A stretch of DNA of 64,000 nt from Cystobasidiopsis lactophilus (taxonomy: Eukaryota; Basidiomycota; Agaricostilbomycetes; Agaricostilbales; Chionosphaeraceae). The position numbers and the translations under genes were made by a program. Under the pieces are notes generated by a model. The model ran no database searches, was not told the DNA's origin, and saw only the letters and a program-made list of their open reading frames with translations. Every line of letters starts with the position of its first letter. Position 1 is the stretch's first letter. The DNA lies in NCBI GenBank assembly GCA_001599975.1, contig BCIO01000001.1, forward strand, positions 124,001-188,000. Reading direction: 5' to 3'. Shown here piece by piece: positions 21,099 to 32,990 of this stretch.

Positions 21099-22084
21099 TT
21101 TGATTCGTCGTTTAAGAGAAGTGAATAGCAGATGCTGCTGCTATTGGCATTGGGGAGACAGAAGGGAGTCGAAGCATGCCTTGAACGAACGCAGAGGACA
21201 AAGGGGACAGCAAGGCCCAGCTAGGGCGTCGGTGGTGCAGACTGTGGAGATCATATTCACAGGCTGACTCTTGGTATAGCAGAGCCATATTGACGGCGGA
21301 GCACTGCCTTTGCTCCTGCAAAATCAAGACGATATCGTAGCGCCGAAAGCAGTCTCGCTCGAAGTGATGACCACGCTTGCGGCACCACTGCACAATCACG
21401 CAGTTCACAGAAAGCTCAAGACAGGGGCATAAGTATGAAGTTGGACTCGTAGGAAGTCTCCAACCTCTTCAAGCTCAAAGTCGGCGTCGGAAGCGCCGCT
21501 GCTACAATCTTCCGGGTGGCGACCTCGCATCAGGAGTCCAAGCAGCAAGTGCTGTAGTGTAAGTCAGCTCTCTTTGTTGCCATTGGTGAGCTCGACCATA
21601 ATTCGCCACTTCGTTCGGAGAGGCTCCACGGCGCTTTTTTCAGCTTGTTCTTGGACAGCCGAATTCGCCAACGGGTCCTTTGCAGACACTTGCCCAAGGT
21701 CAATCACAGAGCACTTGAAGGTAGCATCGCGAGTCACCCGCTCCCGTCGTCGAGCCCTGCGCGGCCGGAGCGCCCGTTCGAACTCGCTCCAGCCTCCAGA
21801 AGCAGTCACCCAAAAGGCCCTTTAATACGGTGGGCATGTCCGCCGCCTTGCTACCCCTCACAGTCTGACAGGATGGGTGTATGCGAATGCGCGTTGTCAG
21901 CCCACTCCTTTGGCCAATCAGAGCCCCTCGTTTCTGGCATCTGTCAAAACTTGAACGAGCCCGAGGCAACTCTCGTTCTTCCCTCACGCTCGTTACTTGC
22001 CCGTTTGGCGCCCTTGCGTGACTCCGCACTGCTGTCCCAAGGCATCCTCCCCCAAGCTAACCTCGCCGGGCATCTAAGCTCATC
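21099..22084. other. Divergent intergenic region
   Basis: About 1 kb lies between two divergently transcribed genes for predicted surface or secretory proteins. Open frames exist on both strands but have no protein-like composition or splice logic. I see nothing else in it. Confidence 0.4.
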
Positions 22085-22781
22085 ATGCTCCTCACCGTAT
22101 TGCTGGGATGCGCTTTCGCAGTGGCTCACTTGACCACCAATCTGCCCTGCCTCGAGTCTGGCTCTACCAAAATCGCCCTTCCCCTTTCTTCAGCATCAGA
22201 AACCTCGCTGATATCCCTCCCTTCACCCTCCGCCTTGCACCTGCCCTACCCCACCACCATCTGCTTCGCCCTGGCGTGCCCAAACGTCGCTGGTTGCAGC
22301 TTGATACAGATCGTCGAAACTGGTTCGGACCTGCCCTATGATATCTCCTCGTCGGCGTCGTCCTCCGCGTCTTCTGGAGTAGATCGAACCGTGGAAACTT
22401 CTGCTCCCACGCCCTACACTACCACGGTGCGTTTCTCTTTCGTTGAGATGCCTATTTGCCTATCATCATTCTCATAAATGTGGTGCTCTGATTCATATCC
22501 AGCCTACTACGCCCTTCCACATGCCGCCTGTCGACGATGGTGCCGTCGACCATTGCCCCTCGTGGTGGGCTTATGTCAAAAACGAACCTCTAGTGGTCAG
22601 TCCGTAGGCATAGCATTGTCGTGATACCAGAGCTAAAATTCACTTCCTATTCCAGTGGAAGACATGCGTGGCAACTTACTTGAGCGGCCTACTGACCCAA
22701 TATCTTTGGAGAATAAGGAGGGCAAGGCGCTCGCAAGCCCAGGCGGGTTCGGTGCTCACTTCGGTGCTCACTTCACTTTGA
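22085..22781 (+). CDS. Secretory-pathway protein with signal peptide and C-terminal hydrophobic segment
   Basis: It starts MLLTVLLGCAFAVAHLTTNL, a good signal peptide. A Ser/Pro-rich ectodomain follows with a few cysteines (TICFALACPNVAGCSLIQ). Two introns (donors GTGCGT near 22424 and GTCAGT near 22597) join to PFHMPPVDDGAVDHCPSWWA and to WKTCVATYLSGLLTQYLWRI. The latter is followed by a basic stretch (RRARRSQ), like a short membrane anchor with positive inside. The product is about 180 residues. No homologue is recognised; it could be a surface protein or effector. Confidence 0.5.
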
Positions 22782-23298
22782 GTGACGCATCGCACGACTG
22801 GGAGGTGGTCTTCTTTTTCTCTTTGTTGCAGGGGCCGGACCCAATTCCCTCCTTTTTGTTTTCTTCTCTCTCCCTTTCCTGCTCTTCAATGAAAATTCTG
22901 CCAGTCAGAGCACCCGATCTTCTGTACACTATCGGCCGAGAAACTTGCTCCCTCCGCCTCTGCCTCAAAGGCCGCATCAGATGAGCTGCTGCCCGAATGC
23001 TCCTGGGTGGCAACCGGATAAGTTTTCATAAGGTCGAGGGAAGAGCGTAGTCCAATACTATCAGAAAGTGTCCAGCGTCATGGTATGATTGCAATGAAAA
23101 AGATAAGAGCCATTGCCCGGACTACCGCTTGGCCCTTCTTCCCCTTGAGCTGCAACGCCGAGCTGGTGCTTGCAACGGGGAGAAAAGCGTTGAACGGACT
23201 GTGTGGCGCATCGTTCGAGTCAGCGACTACTTCCCCATCGGTTAAAGAGCTTGAAGCCGTTTCACCAGCTCACCTGGGCCGTTAGGGTGCGCCGTTAG

Positions 23299-23306
23299 TA
23301 TAAATA
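23299..23306 (+). promoter_or_regulatory. TATA box
   Basis: TATAAATA lies 76 bp upstream of the start codon of the cysteine-rich secreted protein. Such strong TATA boxes are rare in this window, which suggests regulated, high-level expression of that gene. Confidence 0.55.
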
Positions 23307-23381
23307 TCAAACTGCGCAGGCGTTCTTCTTGTTCTCCTCCAACCACTTTCAAGCATCAACCTCTTTCCAAAAGATCAACCA

Positions 23382-24232
23382 ATGATGAAGCTCACTATCG
23401 CTGCACTTGTCCTTGCCTTCCATGTCGGGACTGCTTTGGCTGATGATGATGGTGAGTCTTCGCCTCACCAGAGACGACCGTTAAGAACCTCACTGCTGTA
23501 TCGATGCTTGTAAAGCCCAATTGAAGTGTAAGCCTGTCTTCTGTGCGAGCTTTTGCGAACACAAGACTCACCAGCCGCTCCATGTAAAGATTGGTTGCCG
23601 GCTCTACTGGGCGGCATCATGTAAATTCTTATTTCTAACGGTCTGCAAGCCAGAAGCTGATCCAACGATTAGCATTGGCCTTGTCGCCATCAAAGTGATC
23701 TCCAAATGCTGGCTCCTTCTCGCCGCCTTGGGCCGTTGGATCTGGGCCGGCTGCTGCTGGGTGTCCGACGGCTTCTTTCTTTGCGTCGACGGCTGCGTGG
23801 GGTGCATGGATGGATGCACTGGATGGTACTGGAAGCGCCGCGACTCTGAGCCGTTCGTCGAGCAGCGCGCTGTCGAACGCAATTCGAACTATCAGTGAGT
23901 CCGAAAGCCATTGTCTTGACCCGCCTTGCAACTGACGCAAGCTGAACAGGCCACCGCCTCCCAGCAGCTGTGACATGCCATATTTGAGCGCTTCCCAATG
24001 TAAGTCTTCCTAGTCCTGCACTTGTCGACACGACGCTCTAACGACCAGACACAGACGCTCGACAAATGGCGATGGGGGGACCGCAGCGCCCGGAGCTGCC
24101 ACAAATGAGGACCGCGCCAGCTCGACCTGTAAGTCTGCTTCCTTTCCAATGGCGCGAAAGTAGTCCAGTCTGAGAACTAAACTGCAGGCGCCGGTCTATT
24201 CGGGCTTCCCCCGCGCTGAGAGCATTGCTTGA
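23382..24232 (+). CDS. Small secreted cysteine-rich protein, effector candidate
   Basis: Five exons with consensus introns give about 185 residues. The signal peptide is MMKLTIAALVLAFHVGTALA, with likely cleavage before DDD. The mature part has about 14 cysteines, many closely spaced (CKPVFCASFCEH, GRWIWAGCCWV, CVDGCVGCMDGCTGWYWK). A hydrophobic Trp-rich stretch in the middle (WLLLAALGRWIWAG) could be membrane-active or buried. The C-terminal third is Pro/Met/Gln-rich and has no Cys apart from one. It is flanked by a good TATA box. I do not recognise the family. Secretion is well supported; the effector role is inferred from size, cysteine content and signal peptide. Confidence 0.65.
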
Positions 24233-24676
24233 GCGTCTCCCGCTCCAATTGGGATTGCTCGGACTCGGATATCCATCATCGTTTTGTAATCAAGCATCGT
24301 TCTCGTTGGCCTCGAAGCAAAGTGGCAAACTTGACCGGCATTGAGCTTTGACATCCCCCCAAGCCTTTCGGACCCCTGGGCTGTTCTCCAAGAATGCTCG
24401 TGCATGCATCACCTTGAAGATCTGAAAGCCAGGCAATTTACTAAGCACGCAGCAGCATTGGCACTCTGAGCGATCATCGGCAGCATGAAGCGCCTCCGCT
24501 CTTGGCCTTGGTTCTCGCCTCGCAAACGCATGATACACATTCAGACACATCACTGGGGCAATTCAGAACCAAAACCATGAGAGCCAGCGAGACCAAGCTC
24601 GAGCGCGCCATTTCTCGAGTCGAGCGCTTCTTCCGCCAACCACGACGCCGGCGCGGTGGCCTCGAGCAGAGCAGCA

Positions 24677-26212
24677 ATGGAGGCGAACCCAGATGCTTAC
24701 TTTGGTGCGTGCTTGTGCTGTTACCAAGGGCCAAAGCAGCAGGGCTGAATCGAGCAAGGGCAGACAAAGAGCTGGGCAAGTGGATGGTCGAGACGGACGG
24801 AAAGCTGTTCGAGTGGGACGGGGCCAAGTGGATCGAGAGCTTGGAGAGCTTGCAGGCCGACCAGCAGAAGGCTTATGCCGTCTCTGGCGTCGACGAGCAG
24901 GTGCGTTCACATCCTTCGCCTTCAACATCCCTGCCCAACGCCCCCGGGACTCACGGCGCAACGCAGACCCCAGCTGGGCCCATCCTGGCTCGCGGCGACA
25001 AGCGCAAGAAGCGTCCGAATGACCAAGGCCCGAACAAGAAGCCCAAAGAGTCGCGCAACACGGCCATCTACGTGACTTCCCTGCCCAAAGCACCTTTGGC
25101 CGACGCCACCGTCGCCGAGCTCAAGGAGGTCTTTTCAAAAGCTGGCATGATCCTACAAGGACCGGATGGCGAGCCCAAGATCAAGCTCTACAAGGATGCC
25201 GTGCGTCCAGCTTCCTCCCAATTCTGACTTTCACATCTCAGTCTCACTCTTTGGGTTTGTTCGACACACAGGACGGGAATGGCAAAGGCGAAGCCCTGAT
25301 TGTGTTCCTCCAAGAAGCCTCCGCCGACCTGGCCGTCGAGTGGTTCAACGAGACCGAGCTTCGACCGGGTAAAGGCCCAGAAGAGGGGCTGATGAAAGTG
25401 GCCCGGGCCGACTTTGGCCACAAACCGACGGCGGGGACGGACACTTCCAATGGCGCTGCTTCCACCTCCAACGGCGGCGGCAGGAAGAAGGGGGGAGCGC
25501 AAGACCCGGAGAAGGCCAAAGCCCAAAAAGCGGCCGAGAAGCTCAAAAAGTGCGTTGCTCCTCTCCCCCTGTATAATCCTCCCACAGTGGCTTATAGGAG
25601 CTTTTTGATTTGGCGCACAGGAAGCTGGAAGGCTGGGAATCCGACGACGAATTGCAAGCCAAAGCCGCCGCCCGCGCGCCGAAAGCCGAAAAGGTGGTCG
25701 TGTTCAAGCACATGTTCTCCCTGTTCGAGCTGGAAAAGGACCCCACTTTGCTCCTGGAGCTCAAGGAGGACGTCCGGGAAGAATGCGAGGGTTTGGGCAA
25801 GGTGACCAATGTGGTGCTCTACGACGTGAGTGCCCTTTTCTCTACCTTGAGCCCAGTGAAAGTAGGCTGACAAGCGGAATCGGGCTTTACAGAAAGAACC
25901 AGAGGGCATCATGACCGTTCGCTTCGCCGACGAGACGGCGGCCAAAGCCTGCATCCTCGTTCGTCCCCTTCCTTCCTGCCTTCCCTTGCTCAAACTCAAG
26001 GGCGATGGCAGAAAATGAATGGCCGCAACTTTGGCGGGCGCACGATCGAGGCCTTCTTCTTCAACGCCAACACCATGAAGTTCCGCAAAGGGCGGTCCGA
26101 CGTCGTCGGCCTGGACCCGGAAGCGGAGGCGAAGGAGGAGAAGGAGCGGCTGGACAAGTTTGCCGCTTATTTGGAGTCTCAAGAGGGCGGCGACAAGGAG
26201 GACAAGTCGTGA
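24677..26212 (+). CDS. CUS2: U2 snRNP splicing factor CUS2 / Tat-SF1 homologue
   Basis: It starts MEANPDAYF; an intron then joins AGLNRARADKELGKW. An early FEWDGAKW motif (W-x-x-x-x-x-W type) precedes the first RRM (NTAIYVTSLPKAPLADATV, later GEALIVFLQEASADLAVEWF). A Lys-rich linker (EKAKAQKAAEKLKK) leads to the C-terminal UHM-type RRM (VVVFKHMFSLFELEKDPTLL, DVREECEGLGKVTNVVLYD, GIMTVRFADETAAKACI, NGRNFGGRTIEAFFFN), in which the R-x-F turn is replaced by GGRTIEAFF as in Tat-SF1. It should bind SF3B1 ULM motifs and help U2 snRNP fold at the branch site. At least five introns, mostly GTGCGT/GTGAGT donors. Convergent with the CoA gene, 142-bp gap. Confidence 0.9.
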
Positions 26213-26354
26213 TGCTCCCTCTATGGGCGCTGTCGCAATGTACAACTATTCAAAATCGGGCTTCTAAAAGGGAAATGGGGCCCTTTCAGAGCTTGTGCAA
26301 GATCTTTTTGCCCATCTTGTTCCCCCGCTTTGGTGCTCCGATTCGCTGTGCACA

Positions 26355-27278
26355 TCAAGTTTGAGTGTCAAGCGTGAGGAAACGGAAAGGGGAAGCGTGG
26401 CAAACCTTGACGAACAACCGGTAGAGAACCAACAGGCAGCCGCGGAGCAAGCCATAAGGTGGCACCAACCAGCTCAGCCTCCACGTCCACCCGCTGCTCC
26501 TCTTGAGCTTCCGTACCACATCCTCCACCTGCTGCGTGAGCTCGTTCAGGGTGCCCGTGTTGTCGATGACATAGTCGGCGTAAGCCAGCTTGGAGGTCAA
26601 GGGAGCTTGCGAGCGGATTCGGGAGCCCGCTTGTTCCGACGTCAATGAGTTTCGCGCTTTTAACCGTTGTAGTTGGATCGCTTCTGAGCTGCGAAGCCAC
26701 AGACAAAACGTAAGCTCGTACAAAAGAACGTTGCTTAGACGGAGACCGAGCCCACCAGTAAACCAAGACGATCTTGCCACAGTACCTCCACAGTCCCGCC
26801 TCGATCAGCAGCGGCGCATCAACCACGCACACCTGGTGGCCTGCCAGCCAATACCGCACGATCTGCCTGGCCATCAACCTCCGCACCGCCGGGTGCACGA
26901 TCTTGTTCAACACCTGGCGCTGCTTCGGGTCGTTGAAAATGATGGAACCTAAGGCGTCCCGGTCCAAAGTGCCTTCTGCGGTCAGGATTTCAGCGCCAAA
27001 GTGCTGCACTATGGCGTTCAAAGCCGGGGTGTGAGGTTCGACAGCTTGGCGAGCTAAGATGTCCAGGTCCACCAAAGGTAGGCCGAGAGACTTGATCGTC
27101 GCAGACACGGTGCTTTTACCTGGTGATAGCGCGCTGAGCTCGTCCAAAAGGGAGGGGAGAAAGGGGCAACGAACCGGAAGCGATGCCGCCCGTCAAGCCC
27201 ACGACTTTTTGGGAAAGGCGGTTCCGCCGATCAGCTATGGCCTCTGTGGTAATTGAGAAGATCCGACTCACTTAACAT
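26355..27278 (-). CDS. CAB5: Dephospho-CoA kinase (last step of CoA synthesis)
   Basis: It phosphorylates the 3'-OH of dephospho-CoA with ATP. Two tiny upstream exons rebuild MLIVGLTGGIASGKSTVSAT, a perfect Walker A in the family's usual N-terminal position, which fixes the start at 27278. The CoaE signatures follow: LPLVDLDILARQAVEP, FNDPKQRQVLNKIVHPAVRR, CVVDAPLLIEAGLWR and, after further introns, the sensor region ADYVIDNTGTLNELTQQV. A hydrophobic C-terminal tail (WRLSWLVPPYGLLRGCLLVL) resembles the membrane-anchoring tail reported for fungal Cab5 at mitochondria and ER. The intron after the Walker A uses the weak donor GTTCGT. The middle intron(s) near 26680-26760 are approximate. Confidence 0.9.
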
Positions 27279-27626
27279 GGTACGAAAAGAGCCCGTTGTG
27301 CGTCCCCAAGAAGCTGCGCGAGCTCGCGGCGACCGAAATTGGCCGACAAAAGGGCGCAAAGTCACGCCAGTGTGGCGGACGCCATTTCACGGCTGGTCTG
27401 TTCAGGGCTCTAGCGGCCGTTGCAACCACCTTATTATGAACAGCAAGGATATAGGAACGCATTTCAGGGTACGCGAGAATGCGTTCGAGGCTTAAAAAAG
27501 AATTTCGTTATGGAGTTCGCCACCCGCAGCGGCCTTGGAAGCTATAGAAAAGCAGCAACGACTTTTGTATGGGAGAGCTAGGTGGTTGTGCTCAATCAGT
27601 GACCATCCAGCTTTTTCTGAAAAGGC
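27279..27626. other. Intergenic
   Basis: 348 bp upstream of the dephospho-CoA kinase gene, up to the copied 14-3-3 fragment. No gene is supported; it should hold the kinase promoter. Confidence 0.4.
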
Positions 27627-27980
27627 TTGCGCTCCTCCACGCTCAGTTCGACGCCGAGCTGCGGCCATGGGGTCCGATTGAGCGCACGAACACCATAGGA
27701 GACACACCGGTCCGCCCACCTTTGCAACGTCCTTCATGGCGTTGACCCTGTATATCGTTCAGCATGCGTTCGTACCATTCGTAATACTCTATACTCGCAT
27801 CTCTTCATAACGCTCCGCTTGTTCTGCCAGCTTGGCCTGATCCGAGTGCTCAATGCGGTGCATAAAGGCGCCAAACGGGGGCGAATGGGTCACTAACCAT
27901 GTAGACCTTCTCATCCCGGGGTTCCTGTGCGCGCTACGAGGTCAGCAAGTGGCTGCAAAGCTCGTCGAGGGCCGCAACGC
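27627..27980 (-). pseudogene. Copied fragment of the 14-3-3 gene (exons 2-4 with introns)
   Basis: By eye these 354 bp are identical to 31424-31777, including introns. They encode the early 14-3-3 segments (EPRDEKVYM, AKLAEQAERYEEM, VNAMKDVAK, LGVELSVEER) but lack the start-codon exon and everything after. The match ends abruptly on both sides with no repeats at the borders. It is dead as a gene. The identity of intronic sequence implies a very recent copy. Confidence 0.9.
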
Positions 27981-28061
27981 CTGTGCAAGCTGGGTTCATA
28001 TCCAACCGCCAATAAGTGGAGGAGGGTGGATTGTGCGAATGGGTCGTCTGGTAGTCAGGTA

Positions 28062-29432
28062 CTACAGGGTTGGCGCTGCGACTCGTGCTAGTGGGACCGA
28101 CTGAAAGAACATCCTGTCTGGGCCGGTGTGCAATGGCGCCACGCATCCTGGCTTATGCTTGGTCCAGTCGCTAAAAAAAACAAGAATGAGCTATAGAGCG
28201 CATCAACTAGCGCAGGAGAGTTGCTCGCCTCAGTTGACATTCACGCGAACAATACGCGGCCGACTTGCAACGCGCGCATTGTGAGCGAGATCCTTCAGCG
28301 CTACAATTCGCGCAGCGTTTACGGCGCAATCTGTGGTCATGAACGTCTTGTGGCGTGCACTTGAGCTCTCGACGGAGGGCTTCGAGCGCCAGGTCCAGAT
28401 CAATGTTCAGCTTGCTGGTGATCTGCTGAGCATTCGATTGCGTCTTTTCCGTGCATTGCTCAGCCGGGCTAAGCTGAAAGTGCGAAGTGCGTAGGATGAG
28501 CAGACAAGCGATTGCGAGATCCACGCGCTCGGTCTTATATATGTGGAGGATGGCGGCCGGAGCGATGCCCGATGCGAAGAAGAAGTCGAGCTGAAGAAGT
28601 ATGGCGCTGGAAATATTCTGCAGCATGGTCCAGAGAGCCGACCAATTGGGTCGAAAGGGAGAAAGAGAGACGCCGCGAGTTTGCTGAAAGAGCAGGACAT
28701 GTGCGATGGTTCTGATATCAGTCGGAAGGAAATAGCACGTGAACTCCAGCGTGGTCGGAGGAAAGTAGTTGCTCTGGACTTGAAAAACGCTGCCCCCGGG
28801 AATGCAATGGGTCCTGGGGTCATTTTAAGCGTGCATCTCCCACCATGCTCCCGCTCGCGACTTACATAGACTGCTTGTCGCCTTTGCTGTACCCCACGAA
28901 AAAGACATCATAGAACGAGCGGACGTCAAGATCGGTCAGCGCGTCTGTGAGGGGCGTAAGGGCGGCATGGCGTCGTTCGTCGCTATCTAGGCCCACGGTC
29001 TCGAAGCCTTTTGGGTAGTTCACGAACAAAGTGCACGGCTCTCCTTCCGTAACGCGCATGTATGCGGTTCGGCCGTCCGCAAATGCTTGTGAAGCCATCA
29101 GGTGGTTCAAGGTGTCGTTCTCGGCGCCATCAACGGCAGAATCTGGCTCCGGCAACAGCATCACCGATTGCACTCCTTTCATTTCCAGCACGGTGCGCAC
29201 CTTGCAGCTGTACAATTTCCTTCCAGCACATGGTATAGCGGTCGAGGGCCTTGACGGTTGACACCACTAGCACGCTGGCGGAATCGACTGGATCTGGTGG
29301 CATGTTGCAAAGGTAGCTGACCCAGTCATAGAGGGACAGGGCGGCCGACGTCTGACATTTAGGCTCTTCCTTCGTCGCGGGAGGCACCACAGCGAGGGAC
29401 TCTGTGGTGGACGTCTCCGACTCCGAACTCAT
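28062..29432 (-). CDS. MYND zinc-finger protein
   Basis: It starts MSSESETSTTESLAVVPPAT. The body includes YDWVSYLCNMPPDPVDSASV, GVQSVMLLPEPDSAVDGAEN and SFYDVFFVGYSKGDKQSM, then a helical part (DFFFASGIAPAAILHIYK). The C-terminal MYND finger is complete only if a final intron (donor GTCAAC, acceptor TTTTTTTAG, about 28170-28232) is removed: CANCSAEGSRSQCARCKSAA, then YCSRECDWTKHKPGCVAPL gives all seven Cys and the His. Without that intron the finger would be cut short. The stop is at 28062, only 82 bp from the copied 14-3-3 fragment. MYND fingers bind proline-rich partners; the actual role is unknown. Middle introns are not resolved. Confidence 0.7.
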
Positions 29433-30349
29433 TACTGGGCCTGCGCGACAAGCAGCGGCCTGACGCTTTGGCAGGCGCCCCTGAGCGAGTATCAGGTTCA
29501 AGGAGTGGTACAGATGTGCGCCAGGGCGTGCAGAGACCGCGTGAGCACTTGTGATGGACTTGATGTGGCCGGAACTGGACAAACTGTTCGGAAGCGCTCA
29601 CAGCGCCGGTCTTCCTATTCAGGTGCCAAATGCCCTCTCATCTCATGGCGCAAAGGCTGAAATCTCTTGCGTAAAGGTCTTCGAAATTTCCAAAGGCTGG
29701 CAATCGTTTTCACACCCGACGTCCCAAAGAAGCGCACAGAGGCCCATTTGCCACCGCAAACCAACATCCACTCCAGCAAGAGCATCTAAAGTTGACGTAG
29801 GCGGAACCATAGATCGATTGGCGAGCGCGCATAAGGTGTCTTGGCGAAAGGGAGTCTAGGTCGGGTCGAGGGAGCAGAAGTCGGCAGAGCGCCAAAGGGA
29901 AGGCCGGCAGAGGTAAGTGGAAAGCCAAGCTTGGAGAGGAGAAGTCGTATTTCGTTCAAGGGGTTTCGGAGGTGTGGCGAGGGCGGGAACATATTATTTG
30001 CTTCCTTGAAGCCAACAACGAACCCAACCGCCTGCTCTTGAGCGACCTCTACCCGCTGATGTCGCGCCGTTCGTGCGTCCGGTGCCACAGCTAAGATAAA
30101 AGTCGGCCAAAATGAAAGCGGGAAGGCATGTCGGAGGTTCAGATGCTGTAGGAGAGGCGGTGGCTGGAGGGAGGGAGAAAGAAGCACAGAAGGAACTGAG
30201 AAGCCAAAAAAAGGTTGTAGAGGAGGTAGGGGTATTTCGATTGTGTTTTGCTGCCTAAAAGATTCTGTGGGGACGACCAAAAAAATTGTGGTGGGTTGAG
30301 ACGATTTAAGCCTCGGCCTGTAGGGCAGTGGCTGCATTCAGCACGCAGA
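29433..30349. other. Intergenic
   Basis: About 0.9 kb between the MYND gene start and the 14-3-3 stop codon, both minus strand. It must hold the MYND promoter and the 14-3-3 3' untranslated region. Frames present are of low quality; no gene is supported. Confidence 0.45.
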
Positions 30350-31788
<1,439 letters not shown>

Positions 31789-31847
31789 CTTCAAAATTCG
31801 TGGATTGGCCGCAAGGTGCGCTCGCAGGAAGTGGAAGCTGCAGCCGA

Positions 31848-32656
31848 TCACATCGTGACCAGCGCAGCTTTATCGGCTATTTCCGCTGCCTGTCGATATT
31901 TCTTAAAGCGGCCACCGCCGTCACCGTGCTCAAACGCCTGGCCAAGCCTGATCAAAAGCGCAAATGATTCATTGCAGGCAATACAACAGCCTTCGGGGGC
32001 CTTTTGGACGGCATGAAATGGCAGAGAATCAAAGTTGGCTTGGTGGCGTCTTCGCGCTTTGCGCGCCAAGACAGTGTTCTGGCACTGTGTCCTGAGGGCC
32101 TTATGCGACGGCGACAGATCTGGAGGCCGGTAGAAAGTGAGCTGAAAAATGTGACCGGTCTGCCAGCTCCAAAGCACCCACTTCAGCGGCTCGGGTGCGC
32201 AGTCGCCGAAGAACGCTTCGTCGGGCTTGAAGGCATGAGGGTCTTCGAGCATTCCGACTGAGAAATTGGGAATGAGCGCGCAAAACGGGCGGATGGAAGT
32301 GGCAATGGCGAGCTTACTCTTGACAAATAGCAAGTCTGGCATGGCGTGGGCCTTGGAGTAGATGGCCGTACCACAGTCACCACAGAAAGCGCGCTCGACC
32401 ACCTTGCCAGACACTGTATCTTGATCCTTGTAAATCTGCGAAAGCTTGCCCGAAATGAGAGCGACCCGGGGCTCGTCAAGCCACGCAGATTTGCCTTGGG
32501 TTGGCCTTTGACCAGCTTGAAATCGGCAGGGTTCGACGCGGTTTGCCAGGTGCACGAGGAAGACACGGTGCGGCAGTTCGAGCAGTGGCAAATTTTTGAT
32601 GCGGGCGAGCCAGCTAGCTCAACCTCGATGGCTTTGCACAGGCAGCGACCTTTCAT
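31848..32656 (-). CDS. GFA-domain (glutathione-dependent formaldehyde-activating-like) protein
   Basis: The N-terminus MKGRCLCKAIEVEL has the first CxC zinc site, then KICHCSNCRTVSSSC the CxxC pair that defines GFA/CENP-V domains. An intron with donor GTCAAA joins FKLIYKDQDTVSGKVVERAF to FCGDCGTAIYSKAHAMPD, the second Cys pair with the usual FCxxCG. A further intron leads to GMLEDPHAFKPDEAFFGDCA, the family's terminal strand region. The domain is complete at about 32150. The 3' end is uncertain: the frame runs on to 31848 (IADKAALVTM), while most GFA proteins stop near 135-150 residues. It is a probable small zinc-binding carbon-sulfur lyase-like enzyme; the substrate is unknown. Confidence 0.75.
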
Positions 32657-32990
32657 TTTCGACTTGGATAGCCCAACAGCGTGATGACAGCACGGCCAGA
32701 CAACGTTGATCACAGCGATGGTGGCGGTTACGATCCAGATTCGCGGGGTCCTCTTGGCTCAGAGGGGCGGGGCAGTCTGACTGCAGCAATTGGTCCTCTG
32801 TCATTGATTATGGGTTTCTCTCGTGCGTCTTGTTCAGAAGTCAACGGCCAATATGCATGCCAATTACAGGTTGCATACAAAGTAAGCGTTAGATGGGCCT
32901 AATCAAGAGCCGTCGCCGAGCCTCGGCGCTTGAAGACGTATACGACTGCGAAGAGCTTTGAAATCGACCCTAGCCGGCGCTGATGGTGGT

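Noticed and set aside
27627-27980. 14-3-3 fragment as a second, functional 14-3-3 gene
   Set aside because: It lacks the start exon and more than two thirds of the protein, and both ends run into unrelated DNA.
29786-30337. 183-codon minus-strand open frame downstream of the 14-3-3 gene
   Set aside because: It begins beyond the 14-3-3 stop, is Pro/Ser/Phe-rich from pyrimidine tracts and has no homologue or splice support; taken as 3' untranslated DNA.
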